Source: Sphingomonas suaedae
Lineage (GTDB): Bacteria > Pseudomonadota > Alphaproteobacteria > Sphingomonadales > Sphingomonadaceae
Length of the DNA: 64,000 nucleotides
Direction of reading: 5' to 3'
Assembly (NCBI RefSeq): GCF_007833215.1
Contig: NZ_CP042239.1
Coordinates: 1,674,001 to 1,738,000, forward strand
Notes under the pieces: model-generated
What the model was told of the DNA's origin: nothing
Database searches by the model: none
The model's input: only the letters and a program-made list of their open reading frames with translations
Position numbers and translations under genes: made by a program
Part shown: positions 9,363 through 17,189 of the stretch, one piece after another
Position numbering within the stretch: position 1 is the first letter of the stretch
Layout: each line of letters begins with the position of its first letter

Positions 9363-10100
9363 ATGTCCAGCCGTCCCGTCGCCACGCTCTATCGCATGGT
9401 CATGCCGGGCCATATCTGCCCCTATGGTCTCAAGTCGAAGGCGCTGCTGGAGCGCAAGGGCTATGCGATCGACGATCACTGGCTGAAGACACGGGCGGAA
9501 ACCGACGCGTTCAAGGCCGAGCACGACGTCGCCACCACGCCCCAGACCTTCATCGACGGCAAGCGGATCGGGGGCCATGACGATCTGCGCCGCCATTTCG
9601 GCCTCCACGTCCGCGAAAAGGGCGAGACCAGCTACGCCCCGGTCATCGCGCTGTTCGGGATGATGGCGCTGATGGCGCTCGCCGCCAGCCATGCAGCCTA
9701 TGGCTCCCCCTTCACGATTCGCGCCGCCGAATGGTTCATCTCGTTCAGCATGGTCGCGCTCGCGATCCAGAAGCTGCGCGATGTCGAGAGCTTCTCGACC
9801 ATGTTCCTCGGCTATGACCTGCTCGCCCGCCGCTGGGTCCCCTATGCCTATCTCTATCCCTTCGCGGAGGGCGCCGCAGGCATATTGATGACGGCACAGG
9901 CGCTGCACTGGTTGTCGATCCCGCTCGCGGCATTCATCGGCACGGTCGGCGTGATATCGGTGTTCAGGGCGGTCTATGTCGAGAAGCGCGAGCTCAAATG
10001 CGCGTGCATGGGCGGCGACAGCAGCGTGCCCTTGGGCTTCGTCTCGCTGACCGAGAATGTGATGATGGTCGCGATGGCGGCGTGGATGCTGCTGCGGTAA
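9363..10100 (+). CDS. Glutaredoxin-MauE/DoxX fusion membrane protein
   Basis: The product has 245 residues. Residues 1-80 are a glutaredoxin-like domain with a single-Cys site CPYG (Cys19) and the TTPQTFIDGKRIGG substrate loop. The rest is a four-helix MauE/DoxX-type domain ending with a CAC pair in LKCACMGGDS. MauE-type domains carry redox equivalents across the membrane in methylamine dehydrogenase maturation and related roles. AAGGAG at 9351-9356 precedes the ATG. The gene is driven by the mer-type promoter. A role in thiol redox or thiol-metal stress is inferred. Confidence 0.83.
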   Translation: MSSRPVATLYRMVMPGHICPYGLKSKALLERKGYAIDDHWLKTRAETDAFKAEHDVATTPQTFIDGKRIGGHDDLRRHFGLHVREKGETSYAPVIALFGMMALMALAASHAAYGSPFTIRAAEWFISFSMVALAIQKLRDVESFSTMFLGYDLLARRWVPYAYLYPFAEGAAGILMTAQALHWLSIPLAAFIGTVGVISVFRAVYVEKRELKCACMGGDSSVPLGFVSLTENVMMVAMAAWMLLR

Positions 10101-10101
10101 A

Positions 10102-10184
10102 TGGTGGGAGGGTGTGGTTACGCTCCACTCCCCGAAGGACCGGTTTTACAGACCGGCTGCCGGAACTACCGGCTTTACCCTCCC
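10102..10184 (-). ncRNA. tRNA-like structured RNA with Tyr anticodon loop and encoded CCA
   Basis: Read on the minus strand, the 83 nt fold as a cloverleaf. An 8-bp acceptor GGGAGGGT (10184-10177) pairs with ACCCTCCC (10113-10106), followed by ACCA. The left arm is GCCGG/CCGGC. The anticodon arm is CCGGT-CTGTAAA-ACCGG, whose loop is that of tRNA-Tyr (anticodon GTA). A UUCG-capped variable hairpin follows, then a 4-bp T-like arm GTGG-AGCGTAA-CCAC. The left loop is short and the T-loop lacks TTC, so this is not a canonical tRNA. It lies in the gap between two convergent genes. Function unknown. Confidence 0.5.
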
Positions 10185-10400
10185 GGACAGAGGGCAATGG
10201 CAATGCTGTGAGATGAATCTGGCAAGATGAAGCCGACTGCTTCATCCGTCTCGCCGTCCCGCATCCCGGGACGCACGCCATCGCCCCGTCAATCAGATGA
10301 CGCGGTAATATCGATAGCTGTGGCGGACCTGCGTGTTCATGCGCCGCCACATAGCGGCGTCGATGCGCGCGTCAAGCTGCGATGCACGCTCGACACGAGT
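10185..10400. other. Noncoding spacer with two hairpins
   Basis: No credible gene is seen. Two perfect short hairpins are present: GATGAAGC/GCTTCATC at 10226-10246 (loop CGACT) and GTCCCG/CGGGAC at 10256-10272. Neither is followed by a T-run. They could help stop transcription from the peptidase gene or belong to the tRNA-like unit. Confidence 0.4.
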
Positions 10401-11615
10401 TTAGCGGGCGGCGATCAACCGTCGCGCCTCGGCAATTCCCGCCGCGAGGATGTCGGCGCCATCGGGCACCGCCACATCAGGCTCGAGCAGCCAGCGCGGG
10501 CGGTCGTTCACATCATAGACCGGCTCGGCCGAATATTGCAGTTCCAGGCCGCTGCGATCGAGCCGCAGCGGAAACACCGCCGCGCCCAGCCGCATCATCG
10601 GCGTGCCGACGATCCGCGCGCGGCCCAGCCCGCGCATCCCCATCGGAAAACCCTCGGCCATGCTGCCGCTCCATCGGTTGCACAGCACGACGACGGGGCG
10701 TTCATAGGTGAACGGTCCGCGCGGTTCGACGACCTCGGTCCACGCCGCACTCAGCCCCGCCCCCGCCCGGCGGCGCATCCGCGCATAGGGCCGCGTCTCG
10801 GTGATGAACCGGCCCATGATCGGTCGCGCGACGGCGGTATCCCCGCCGCCATTGTCGCGAACGTCGACGATCAGCGCCGGCGCATCGCGCAATTCCGCCA
10901 GCCCCAGGTCGAACGCCGCGATCGCCGCATCGTCGGAAAAGCCGCGGATCGCGATCAGGCCGATGCCATTGTCCAGCCTGCGATGACTCACCTCCGCCAC
11001 CGCATCGCGCTGCTTGAGCGGCAGCGACAGGTCGCGCACCGCGCCGTCGCGCCGCACGGTCATGCGGCGCGGCGTCGACCGTCCCCCCGCCACGACGGAA
11101 TTGATTACGAAGGCGTCGGCTTCGGGATCGGCCCGCGACAGGCACCGCAGCGCCGCGTCGCGGATCGCCACATCCACCGATCGCCCGTCGACCGCAGTCA
11201 CGATGTCGCCGATCGCAATTCCCGCCGCGCTTGCCGCCGAATCCGTCTGCACCGCCGTCACGCGCACTCCGTCCGGCGCGCGGGCCACGATCAGGTCGAA
11301 CGGCGGCATTCGCGGAGTCCCGTCGGGCGCGGTCCGGATATTGGTGTGCGTGTCGTACACTTCGCCCAGCGCACCGCGCATCACCAGCGCGAACGCATCC
11401 CAGTCCGGCGCGGCGAGCGCCAGCGGCCGATAGACGCGCCGCACCGCCGCCCAATCGGTCGTCTTCTCGCCGAAATAGCAATAGCGCTCCGCGAGCGTCT
11501 CCCACATCTCGTCAAAGTCCTGCGCCATCGAAATGTCGCTCGGTGGTTCCTTCGCGAACGCTGGCAAGGTCAGGCCGGCGGCAAGGCCGGCCAGCGTCGC
11601 GCGGCGGGTGATCAT
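10401..11615 (-). CDS. Exported S41-family (tail-specific) serine peptidase
   Basis: This 404-residue protein has a twin-arginine-like leader (ITRRATLAGLAAGLTLPAFA). A PDZ-like segment follows (VTAVQTDSAASAAGIAIGDIVTAVDGR), then the S41 catalytic domain with VDVRDNGGG and the nucleophile region RWSGSMAEGF. S41 peptidases (CtpA/Prc and tricorn-like) use a Ser-Lys dyad or Ser-His arrangement to cleave unfolded or C-terminal-tagged proteins, and this one should act in the periplasm. It lies five bases after the kinase-like gene, which suggests co-transcription. Confidence 0.85.
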   Translation of the reverse strand: MITRRATLAGLAAGLTLPAFAKEPPSDISMAQDFDEMWETLAERYCYFGEKTTDWAAVRRVYRPLALAAPDWDAFALVMRGALGEVYDTHTNIRTAPDGTPRMPPFDLIVARAPDGVRVTAVQTDSAASAAGIAIGDIVTAVDGRSVDVAIRDAALRCLSRADPEADAFVINSVVAGGRSTPRRMTVRRDGAVRDLSLPLKQRDAVAEVSHRRLDNGIGLIAIRGFSDDAAIAAFDLGLAELRDAPALIVDVRDNGGGDTAVARPIMGRFITETRPYARMRRRAGAGLSAAWTEVVEPRGPFTYERPVVVLCNRWSGSMAEGFPMGMRGLGRARIVGTPMMRLGAAVFPLRLDRSGLELQYSAEPVYDVNDRPRWLLEPDVAVPDGADILAAGIAEARRLIAAR

Positions 11616-11620
11616 GGAGG

Positions 11621-12997
11621 TTACTCGCGGGCTGGAAGCGTCAGGACGAAGCGCGCGCCCTGTCCCGGCGCGCTGTCGACCGTGATATCACCCCCCATCG
11701 CCCGTGCAAGCCGCCGCGCGATATAGAGGCCAAGGCCGCTTCCGCCCGGCTCGGTCGGGTCGACGCGGCCGAACTTCTCGAAGATGCGCGCCTGATCGTC
11801 CTCTGCAATCCCCTTGCCCTGGTCCGCGACGATCACGCAGCCATAGGGGCCTTCGCGTTCCATCCGCACCCACACCCATCCGCCCGGCGGCGAATAGCGC
11901 ACCGCGTTGCCGATCAGGTTGACCATGATCTGGAGCACGCGACGGAATTCCCCGGTCGCGGGCATCGACTCATCCGCCTTCGGCCGGTCGATCCGCACAT
12001 CGGCCTCGCTCGCCCGCACGGCGAGCAGTCCGGCGGCGCGGCGCGCGACATCGGCAAGGTCGATCGGCTCGGCCTCGACCTCGAAATCGTCGCGCTCGAT
12101 CGCCGACAGGTCGGCCAGGTCGTCGACCAGCGACAGCAGATGCCGCCCGGCATTGGCGATGTCGCCCGCATATTCGGCATAATCGGTGCGCAGCGGCCCC
12201 TCGACCTGCGCGCTGATACTATCGGCATTGGCGATGATCCGCGTGAGCGGTCGGCGCAAGGCGCGATCGAGCCGCTGGCCGAATTCGGTGGTGAACACCG
12301 CCTCGGGCGGCGCGGGCGGCTGGTCCGCCTGTTCCTCCTCCGGCTCCTCCATCTCGGCCGCGCCGGTAAAGCCCGCAAACCGCCCCTGCGCGTCGATGCG
12401 CGGGCTGGCCGACAGGCGCACGCGCTTGCCCGTCCCGCGCAGCTCGGCCACCTGTCCCTCGAACCGCGACTGTTCCGCAGCGGCGGTCAGGATCGGCAGC
12501 GCGCCCTCGTCATCGGCCTCCAGCGCGAACAACAGGGTCAGCGGCTGGCCCAGCATCTTGCCCGCGTCGAACCCGTGCCGCGCGCCCGCCTCGATCGACA
12601 GATGCGTGATCCGCATCGCCGAATCGGTTTCCCACACCCAGTCGGCCTCGGCGCGCAGGAAATCGCCCTCGCGCATACTGTCTTCCGCCGCGCGCCAGGC
12701 TGCACGCGGGCGCCATCCGCTGACTTCGATTCGCACGCCCAGTTCGTCCGGCTCGGCGCGAACCCACAGGTCGATATCGTCCTCGCCATCCGCCGCGACG
12801 ATGTTGCGCGAGATGGCGATGCCCAGCCGCTGCGTCAGCCGCGCGATGGCCGCGATCTGCGGGATTGCCAGCGGCTCGCCCTGCTTGCCCCCCGCGCGTG
12901 CGTTGAGGTCCGCCAGCCGAGGCTCGGCCTCCACCAGCCGCCCGTCGCGACCGACCCGGCCGATGGCGATCGGCAGATGGGGGTCGATCGCGTTCAT
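11621..12997 (-). CDS. PAS-histidine-kinase-like protein with missing phospho-acceptor His
   Basis: The protein has 458 residues. A PAS-like region covers about 110-215, an acidic linker (EEPEEEQ) follows, then a HisKA-like helical hairpin (about 235-305) and a complete HATPase domain with the N box (NLIGNAVRYSP), G1 (DQGKGIAEDD), F (IFEKFG) and G2 (GSGLGLYIARRL). Where HisKA has HELRTPL, this reads RALRRPL, so Arg245 replaces the phosphorylated His. ATP binding seems intact. Such proteins can act as scaffolds or allosteric regulators, as with DivL, which carries Tyr there. It overlaps the upstream DUF2336 gene by four bases and is translationally coupled to it. Confidence 0.85.
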   Translation of the reverse strand: MNAIDPHLPIAIGRVGRDGRLVEAEPRLADLNARAGGKQGEPLAIPQIAAIARLTQRLGIAISRNIVAADGEDDIDLWVRAEPDELGVRIEVSGWRPRAAWRAAEDSMREGDFLRAEADWVWETDSAMRITHLSIEAGARHGFDAGKMLGQPLTLLFALEADDEGALPILTAAAEQSRFEGQVAELRGTGKRVRLSASPRIDAQGRFAGFTGAAEMEEPEEEQADQPPAPPEAVFTTEFGQRLDRALRRPLTRIIANADSISAQVEGPLRTDYAEYAGDIANAGRHLLSLVDDLADLSAIERDDFEVEAEPIDLADVARRAAGLLAVRASEADVRIDRPKADESMPATGEFRRVLQIMVNLIGNAVRYSPPGGWVWVRMEREGPYGCVIVADQGKGIAEDDQARIFEKFGRVDPTEPGGSGLGLYIARRLARAMGGDITVDSAPGQGARFVLTLPARE

Positions 12998-14112
12998 ACG
13001 GCGCTCCCCAATGCGACGAGTGCCGCGCGATAGTCGGCAGGCAGGCGCAGCCGCGCCATCGCCTCGCGCGCATCCTCCACGCCCACGGCCATGATCGTGT
13101 CGAGCGTGTCGGCGAACGCCTCGATATCGCGGCGCGGATCGGCTTCGGTCAGCGCCAGGCCCAGCCGCGCGATCGCCGCCCGGTCCAGCCCCAGCGCCCG
13201 CAACGCCACCCATAATTGCCCGCTATCGGTGTCGAACGCGATGCCGCGCGCCACCGCATAGTCGACGCCCAGCGCATGGGCGAGCAACGCCGCGAACAGC
13301 GTCACGCGCCGGTCGCCCAGCGCCTCGGTCATCAGTTCGGCAAGTTCCTCGGGCCGCGCGTCGATCGCGACCGCCAGCCGCATCACCGCCGCCTCCAGCC
13401 GGTCGCCTTCATCATGCGCCACCAGGCTGCGCTGCGCCGAATCCGCCAGCACCCGGTCCAGCGCGGCGGCGCCTGCGGGATCAAGATCGCGCGACTGGGC
13501 AACCCGCAGCCGCAATGCAGCCGCAACCCACCACACCAGCTTGTGATGCAGTTCGGCGGGCAGGTCGGTCTGCGCCAGCGGCCCCTCCTCGGGCAGGCTG
13601 CGCCGCCGGCTTTCGGCGATCAGCACCGCCATCGCGCCCTGCGCCAGCACCCGATCGGGATGCTGGACGAATCGGTTGATCAGGCTCGGCCGTTCCGGAT
13701 CGTCATGCGCCTGCACCGGCATCGCGCTCGCCAACAGATCCTGGCGCACCTGTGCGATCAGTTCCGCCATCAGCTCGCGGTCGCGCAACAGCCCCGACGC
13801 CTGCAAGGCCCCGAGCGTTTCGGCGGCTTGCCCGAGCGAGTCGGCCAGCTCCGTCGCCCCCTGCATCGCCAGCTGGCGCACCGCATGGCCGCGAATCTCG
13901 CCCTCGACCGTCTCCACCAGCGCGCGAATCAACCGCGCCAGTGCCACCCGGCTGCGCTCATCCAAACGCCCGGATTCGGGCAGAAAGAAATCGTCGATCG
14001 CCGTCGCCAGACCGCGATACACGGCAGCGTCCGCGCTCGCGACATGCGCGAGCAACGTGCGGGCGCCCCGATCGGCGGCGCCGTCACTCATGTCGACATT
14101 CGGGTCGGACAT
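12994..14112 (-). CDS. DUF2336 domain protein
   Basis: This 372-residue soluble protein is mostly alpha-helical and rich in Ala, Arg and Leu, with the helical-repeat pattern of DUF2336 (for example RSRVALARLIRALVETVEGEIRGHAVRQLAM and QHPDRVLAQGAMAVLIAES). The family is common in alphaproteobacteria and often sits beside signalling genes. Its biochemical role is not settled. The stop overlaps the ATG of the kinase-like gene (ATGA), which points to stoichiometric production and a possible complex. No catalytic motif is evident. Confidence 0.8.
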   Translation of the reverse strand: MSDPNVDMSDGAADRGARTLLAHVASADAAVYRGLATAIDDFFLPESGRLDERSRVALARLIRALVETVEGEIRGHAVRQLAMQGATELADSLGQAAETLGALQASGLLRDRELMAELIAQVRQDLLASAMPVQAHDDPERPSLINRFVQHPDRVLAQGAMAVLIAESRRRSLPEEGPLAQTDLPAELHHKLVWWVAAALRLRVAQSRDLDPAGAAALDRVLADSAQRSLVAHDEGDRLEAAVMRLAVAIDARPEELAELMTEALGDRRVTLFAALLAHALGVDYAVARGIAFDTDSGQLWVALRALGLDRAAIARLGLALTEADPRRDIEAFADTLDTIMAVGVEDAREAMARLRLPADYRAALVALGSAV

Positions 14113-14147
14113 GGTCTCCGGACTAGCGGAATGCGGTTAAGACCGAA

Positions 14148-15314
14148 CTAAGGCTTTTCCCGTCGCGCCTCAACTGCCGCGGCGAGCGTGACGAATGCGT
14201 AGATCGCAATCGCCGCCAGCCCCCAGCTCGCCCGATCCGCGATCGCAAAGGGGGTCACGATCAGCAGATAGGCGGCCGGGCTGCCCCACCAGCGGCGGAT
14301 CACCGCCTGGCTCCGCTCGGCAATCGCGGTCGCGGCGATCGTCACCATCGCCAGGATGACGCCATCCAGCGTCGCGTCCGCGCGCATTTCCATCAGCCCC
14401 AGCGCGCCCACCACCGCGCCGACGATCAGGCCGATCAGCGCCTCCTGCATCAGTGCGCACTTCTCCTCGCCGCGCAATGCCGACAGCGCCGCCCCGGTCG
14501 CCAACGCCGCAACGCCGGGAATCGCGACCGCCACGCCCCACGCAAAGCCCGACGCAATCAGCGCGGTCGCCCCCGCCCCGGTCGCCGCCCCGCCGATCAT
14601 CAGCAGCCAGCCCGGCACGCCCTTCTCGACCACCTTGGGCAGCACCCAGCGGGCGATTCGCGTGAACACCCAGCGGTCGGCCCAGCTCGTCCGCCGCTCG
14701 GTCAGCGCGGCCAGCACCGCATTGCTGCGGCTGGCGAGCGCCGCGCCCTCGCGCTCGACGCCATGGCCCGCGCGCACCGCAGCGGCGGACAGCATCACCT
14801 GCTCGGCGCCTGCCTGCACGATCGCGCGCAACAGGGTGGACTGAAAATCATAATCGGGTGGAAAGGCGGCGATATCCTTGATCCGCTGCGCCGGCATCCG
14901 CGCGACGCCCGCCCAGCAATTGCGCGCATCGATCCGCTCGAGCGACGCGGCGGGCTCCTGCGTCACCAGGATCGCGTCTTTCCCCTCATGCGCCATCCGG
15001 TCGATCACATCGTCGGTCGTGACCAGCCCGTCGGCGATCACCACGAACTGCGCCAGCGGATGCGCCCGCGCCGCCGCTTCCTCCGCCGATCGCACGATAT
15101 CCACCGGCACCCCGCGCTTGGCCGCGCGATTGACCGCGCCGAGCAGCGCCGGAGTGACGCGCGTGACGGCGACCAGAATATGCCCCGCGCCCGCGCCGAT
15201 CAGCAGCCGCGCCTGATATTCGAGCAGCGTCATGCCCCCGAACGGCAGGGTCGCCGCAAGCGTCCCCGCCCGGTCCCCCGCATCCTCGGTCGCAAAGATC
15301 AGCCCTGCCAGCAT
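14148..15314 (-). CDS. NTP-transferase-like domain fused to a membrane domain
   Basis: The protein is 388 residues from ATG 15314. The N-terminal half (MLAGLIFATEDAGDRAGTLAATLPFGGMTLLEYQARLL) resembles the nucleotide-binding start of MobA/GlmU-type nucleotidyltransferases, but I see no complete LxAGxGxRMG loop. The C-terminal half has about five hydrophobic segments. The order sugar-nucleotide-like domain then membrane segments suggests a lipid- or polyol-linked transferase, but the function is unassigned. A longer frame to 15506 is rejected because it is Arg-rich and low in conservation character. It is transcribed toward the DUF2336 gene, 35 bp away. Confidence 0.65.
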   Translation of the reverse strand: MLAGLIFATEDAGDRAGTLAATLPFGGMTLLEYQARLLIGAGAGHILVAVTRVTPALLGAVNRAAKRGVPVDIVRSAEEAAARAHPLAQFVVIADGLVTTDDVIDRMAHEGKDAILVTQEPAASLERIDARNCWAGVARMPAQRIKDIAAFPPDYDFQSTLLRAIVQAGAEQVMLSAAAVRAGHGVEREGAALASRSNAVLAALTERRTSWADRWVFTRIARWVLPKVVEKGVPGWLLMIGGAATGAGATALIASGFAWGVAVAIPGVAALATGAALSALRGEEKCALMQEALIGLIVGAVVGALGLMEMRADATLDGVILAMVTIAATAIAERSQAVIRRWWGSPAAYLLIVTPFAIADRASWGLAAIAIYAFVTLAAAVEARREKP

Positions 15315-15356
15315 ATCGATCCGGTTAGGCGAATTGACGAAGTGGGGGAAGCACAC

Positions 15357-15383
15357 AAATCCTCCCCGGCACGGGGAGGATTT
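15357..15383. repeat. CCTCCCC/GGGGAGG palindromic repeat, overlaps namZ stop
   Basis: Perfect 11-bp arms AAATCCTCCCC (15357-15367) and GGGGAGGATTT (15373-15383) surround a GGCAC loop. The element overlaps the stop codon of the downstream-facing namZ-like gene and probably acts as its terminator. It shares its GGGGAGG core with the larger paired palindromes elsewhere in the window. Confidence 0.75.
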
Positions 15384-16578
15384 AATACAGCAAGAACTGC
15401 TCCCGCGTCGCCACCCACGCCGCCTCGTCCGCCCCGGCCGCCGCATCCAGATCGCCCGGCGCCGCCGCCCCATCATCGACCCACGCCCGCAACCCCGGCC
15501 CGCCATTGATCACGTCGATCGCCAGCTTGTCGAACTCATATTCATACGGAAAATCGCGCCACAGATCGTAATCCGGGTAGAGCGACCGGATCGCCCGGAA
15601 CCCCAGCGCCTGCACCCGCCATGGCCGGAAGGCAGCATGATCGTACCCCGCCCCTTCGGCATGGATGAACACGCCGCTGCACAGCTGCCCGACATGCTTG
15701 TGAAAGGTCGGCTGGAACCAGAAGTCACGCAGCGTGCACCCCGCGACCCACTCCGGCGCGATCCGGCGCATCTCCGCGATCACTGCCTTCGCATCGATAT
15801 CCGGCGCGCCGAACAGCTCCAGCGGTCGCGTCGTCCCGCGCCCCTCGGATAGCGTCGTGCCCTCCAGCATCACCGTCCCGGCATAGGCGCGCGCCATGTT
15901 GACGTTCGCGGCATTGGGGCTGGGGTTGATCCACACGCGATCCATGGGCCAGCCGAACCCCGGCGCCGCATCGGGCTCCCACCCCTGCATCGCGATCACG
16001 CGGTATTCGACGTTCAGCTTGAAGTGGTCGATGAACCACGCCCCCATCTCGCCCAGCGTCATGCCATGCCGCATCGGCATCGGCCCGGCGCCGACGAAGC
16101 TCTCCCATCCGGGCAACAGCGTCAGCCCTTCCACCGGCCGCCCCGCCGGATTGGGCCGGTCGAGCACCCACACTTCCTTGCCGTGCGCCGCCGCCGCCTC
16201 GAGCATGTAGAGCAAAGTCGTGACATAGGTGTAGATCCGGCACCCTAGGTCCTGCAGGTCGATCAGCACCACGTCGAACGTGTGCATCGACTGCCCCGTC
16301 GGCCGCCGCACTTCGCCATACAGGCTGAACACCGGCATCCCGTAGGTCGGGTCGGTATAGTCCGGCGACTCCATCATATTGTCCTGCAGGTCGCCCCGCA
16401 CGCCATGCTGAGGCCCGAACACCGCCGACACGTTCAGCCCCGCCGCGACCAGCGCGTCGAGGCTGTGCGTCAGGTCCGCCGTCACCGATGCGGGATGCGC
16501 GAGCAACGCGACGCGGCGGCCCTTGAGGTGTCCGAGAAGCGCGGGGTCGGCAAGCAGCCGGTCGATACCGAAGTTCAT
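15382..16578 (-). CDS. namZ: DUF1343 / NamZ-type exo-N-acetylmuramidase
   Basis: This 398-residue protein matches the DUF1343 family throughout: VALLAHPASVTADLTHSLD, VFGPQHGVRGDLQDNM, DVVLIDLQDLGCRIYTYVTT, DRPNPAGRPVEG and EGTTLSEGRGTTRPLELFGAP. The characterised member NamZ of Bacillus is an exo-beta-N-acetylmuramidase of peptidoglycan recycling. No signal peptide is evident from the chosen start, which gives the family's usual N-terminus. The stop lies inside a palindromic repeat. The peptidoglycan-recycling role is taken from the family, since the neighbours do not add to it. Confidence 0.85.
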   Translation of the reverse strand: MNFGIDRLLADPALLGHLKGRRVALLAHPASVTADLTHSLDALVAAGLNVSAVFGPQHGVRGDLQDNMMESPDYTDPTYGMPVFSLYGEVRRPTGQSMHTFDVVLIDLQDLGCRIYTYVTTLLYMLEAAAAHGKEVWVLDRPNPAGRPVEGLTLLPGWESFVGAGPMPMRHGMTLGEMGAWFIDHFKLNVEYRVIAMQGWEPDAAPGFGWPMDRVWINPSPNAANVNMARAYAGTVMLEGTTLSEGRGTTRPLELFGAPDIDAKAVIAEMRRIAPEWVAGCTLRDFWFQPTFHKHVGQLCSGVFIHAEGAGYDHAAFRPWRVQALGFRAIRSLYPDYDLWRDFPYEYEFDKLAIDVINGGPGLRAWVDDGAAAPGDLDAAAGADEAAWVATREQFLLY

Positions 16579-16684
16579 GGGTGCTGGGTGCCGGGACTCG
16601 GCGCGCAAAGCAATCGGCTTTGTCGCGATGCGGGGACCCGGCCCACGCCTCAGCCGTTGGAGAAGAAAAGAAAGGGACTCCCCG

Positions 16685-17131
16685 ATGCTCAGATCGATCC
16701 TGCTCGGCCTTGTCGCCGGTTCGCGCGCAATGACCCCGCTGGCGGCGGTGGCCAATGCCGCACGCACCGGTCGGCTGCCACGCGACAGCGCAGCGCCGCC
16801 ATTGCTCGCGCATCCGCTGATATCGGCGGGAACGGGCGGGCTCGCGCTGCTCGAACTGGTCGGCGACAAACAGGACAAGGCGGGCGACCGCATCGTCACG
16901 CCGGCGGTGGTCGTACGCACGCTCAACGCGGCGTTTGCAGGCGCGATGCTGGCTCCCCGGCGTCGACGTTTGGCGGCAGCGGCCGTCGCCGGTACGGCTG
17001 CCGCCGCCGCATCCTATGTCAGCTGGCGCATGCGCAAGACAGCGATGGAGCGACACAGCCAGGCCACGACCGGACTGGTGGAGGATGCGATCGTCGTCCC
17101 GACCGCCATCGCTGCCGCCACGGCCCGCTGA
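16685..17131 (+). CDS. DUF4126-family membrane protein
   Basis: A 148-residue protein with hydrophobic stretches near the N-terminus (SILLGLVAGSRAMTPLAAVANAA), around residues 95-115 and at the C-terminus. GSRAMTPLA and a short D/E-rich turn (LVGDKQDKAGDR) are typical of DUF4126. AAAGGGA precedes the ATG. It stands alone between namZ (divergent) and a TonB receptor (convergent). Function unknown. Confidence 0.7.
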   Translation: MLRSILLGLVAGSRAMTPLAAVANAARTGRLPRDSAAPPLLAHPLISAGTGGLALLELVGDKQDKAGDRIVTPAVVVRTLNAAFAGAMLAPRRRRLAAAAVAGTAAAAASYVSWRMRKTAMERHSQATTGLVEDAIVVPTAIAAATAR

Positions 17132-17140
17132 ACGCGGATG

Positions 17141-17174
17141 AAAAAAGAAGCGGCCCGGTTTCCCGGACCGCTTC
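17141..17174 (-). terminator. Intrinsic terminator of the TonB receptor gene
   Basis: Read on the minus strand, a 12-bp stem (17174-17163 with 17158-17147, one G:U pair) is closed by a GAAA tetraloop and followed by six Ts (17146-17141). This is a textbook Rho-independent terminator, 16 bases past the receptor stop. Confidence 0.92.
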
Positions 17175-17189
17175 TCCATACGCAGACGA

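Noticed and set aside
9285..10100. A mercury-resistance (mer) operon
   Set aside because: Operator and regulator resemble mer, but no merT, merP, merA or merC is present and one Hg-binding Cys is missing.
10102..10184. A canonical tRNA-Tyr gene
   Set aside because: The T-loop lacks TTC, the left loop lacks GG, and the acceptor/T lengths are 8/4; reported only as a tRNA-like structure.
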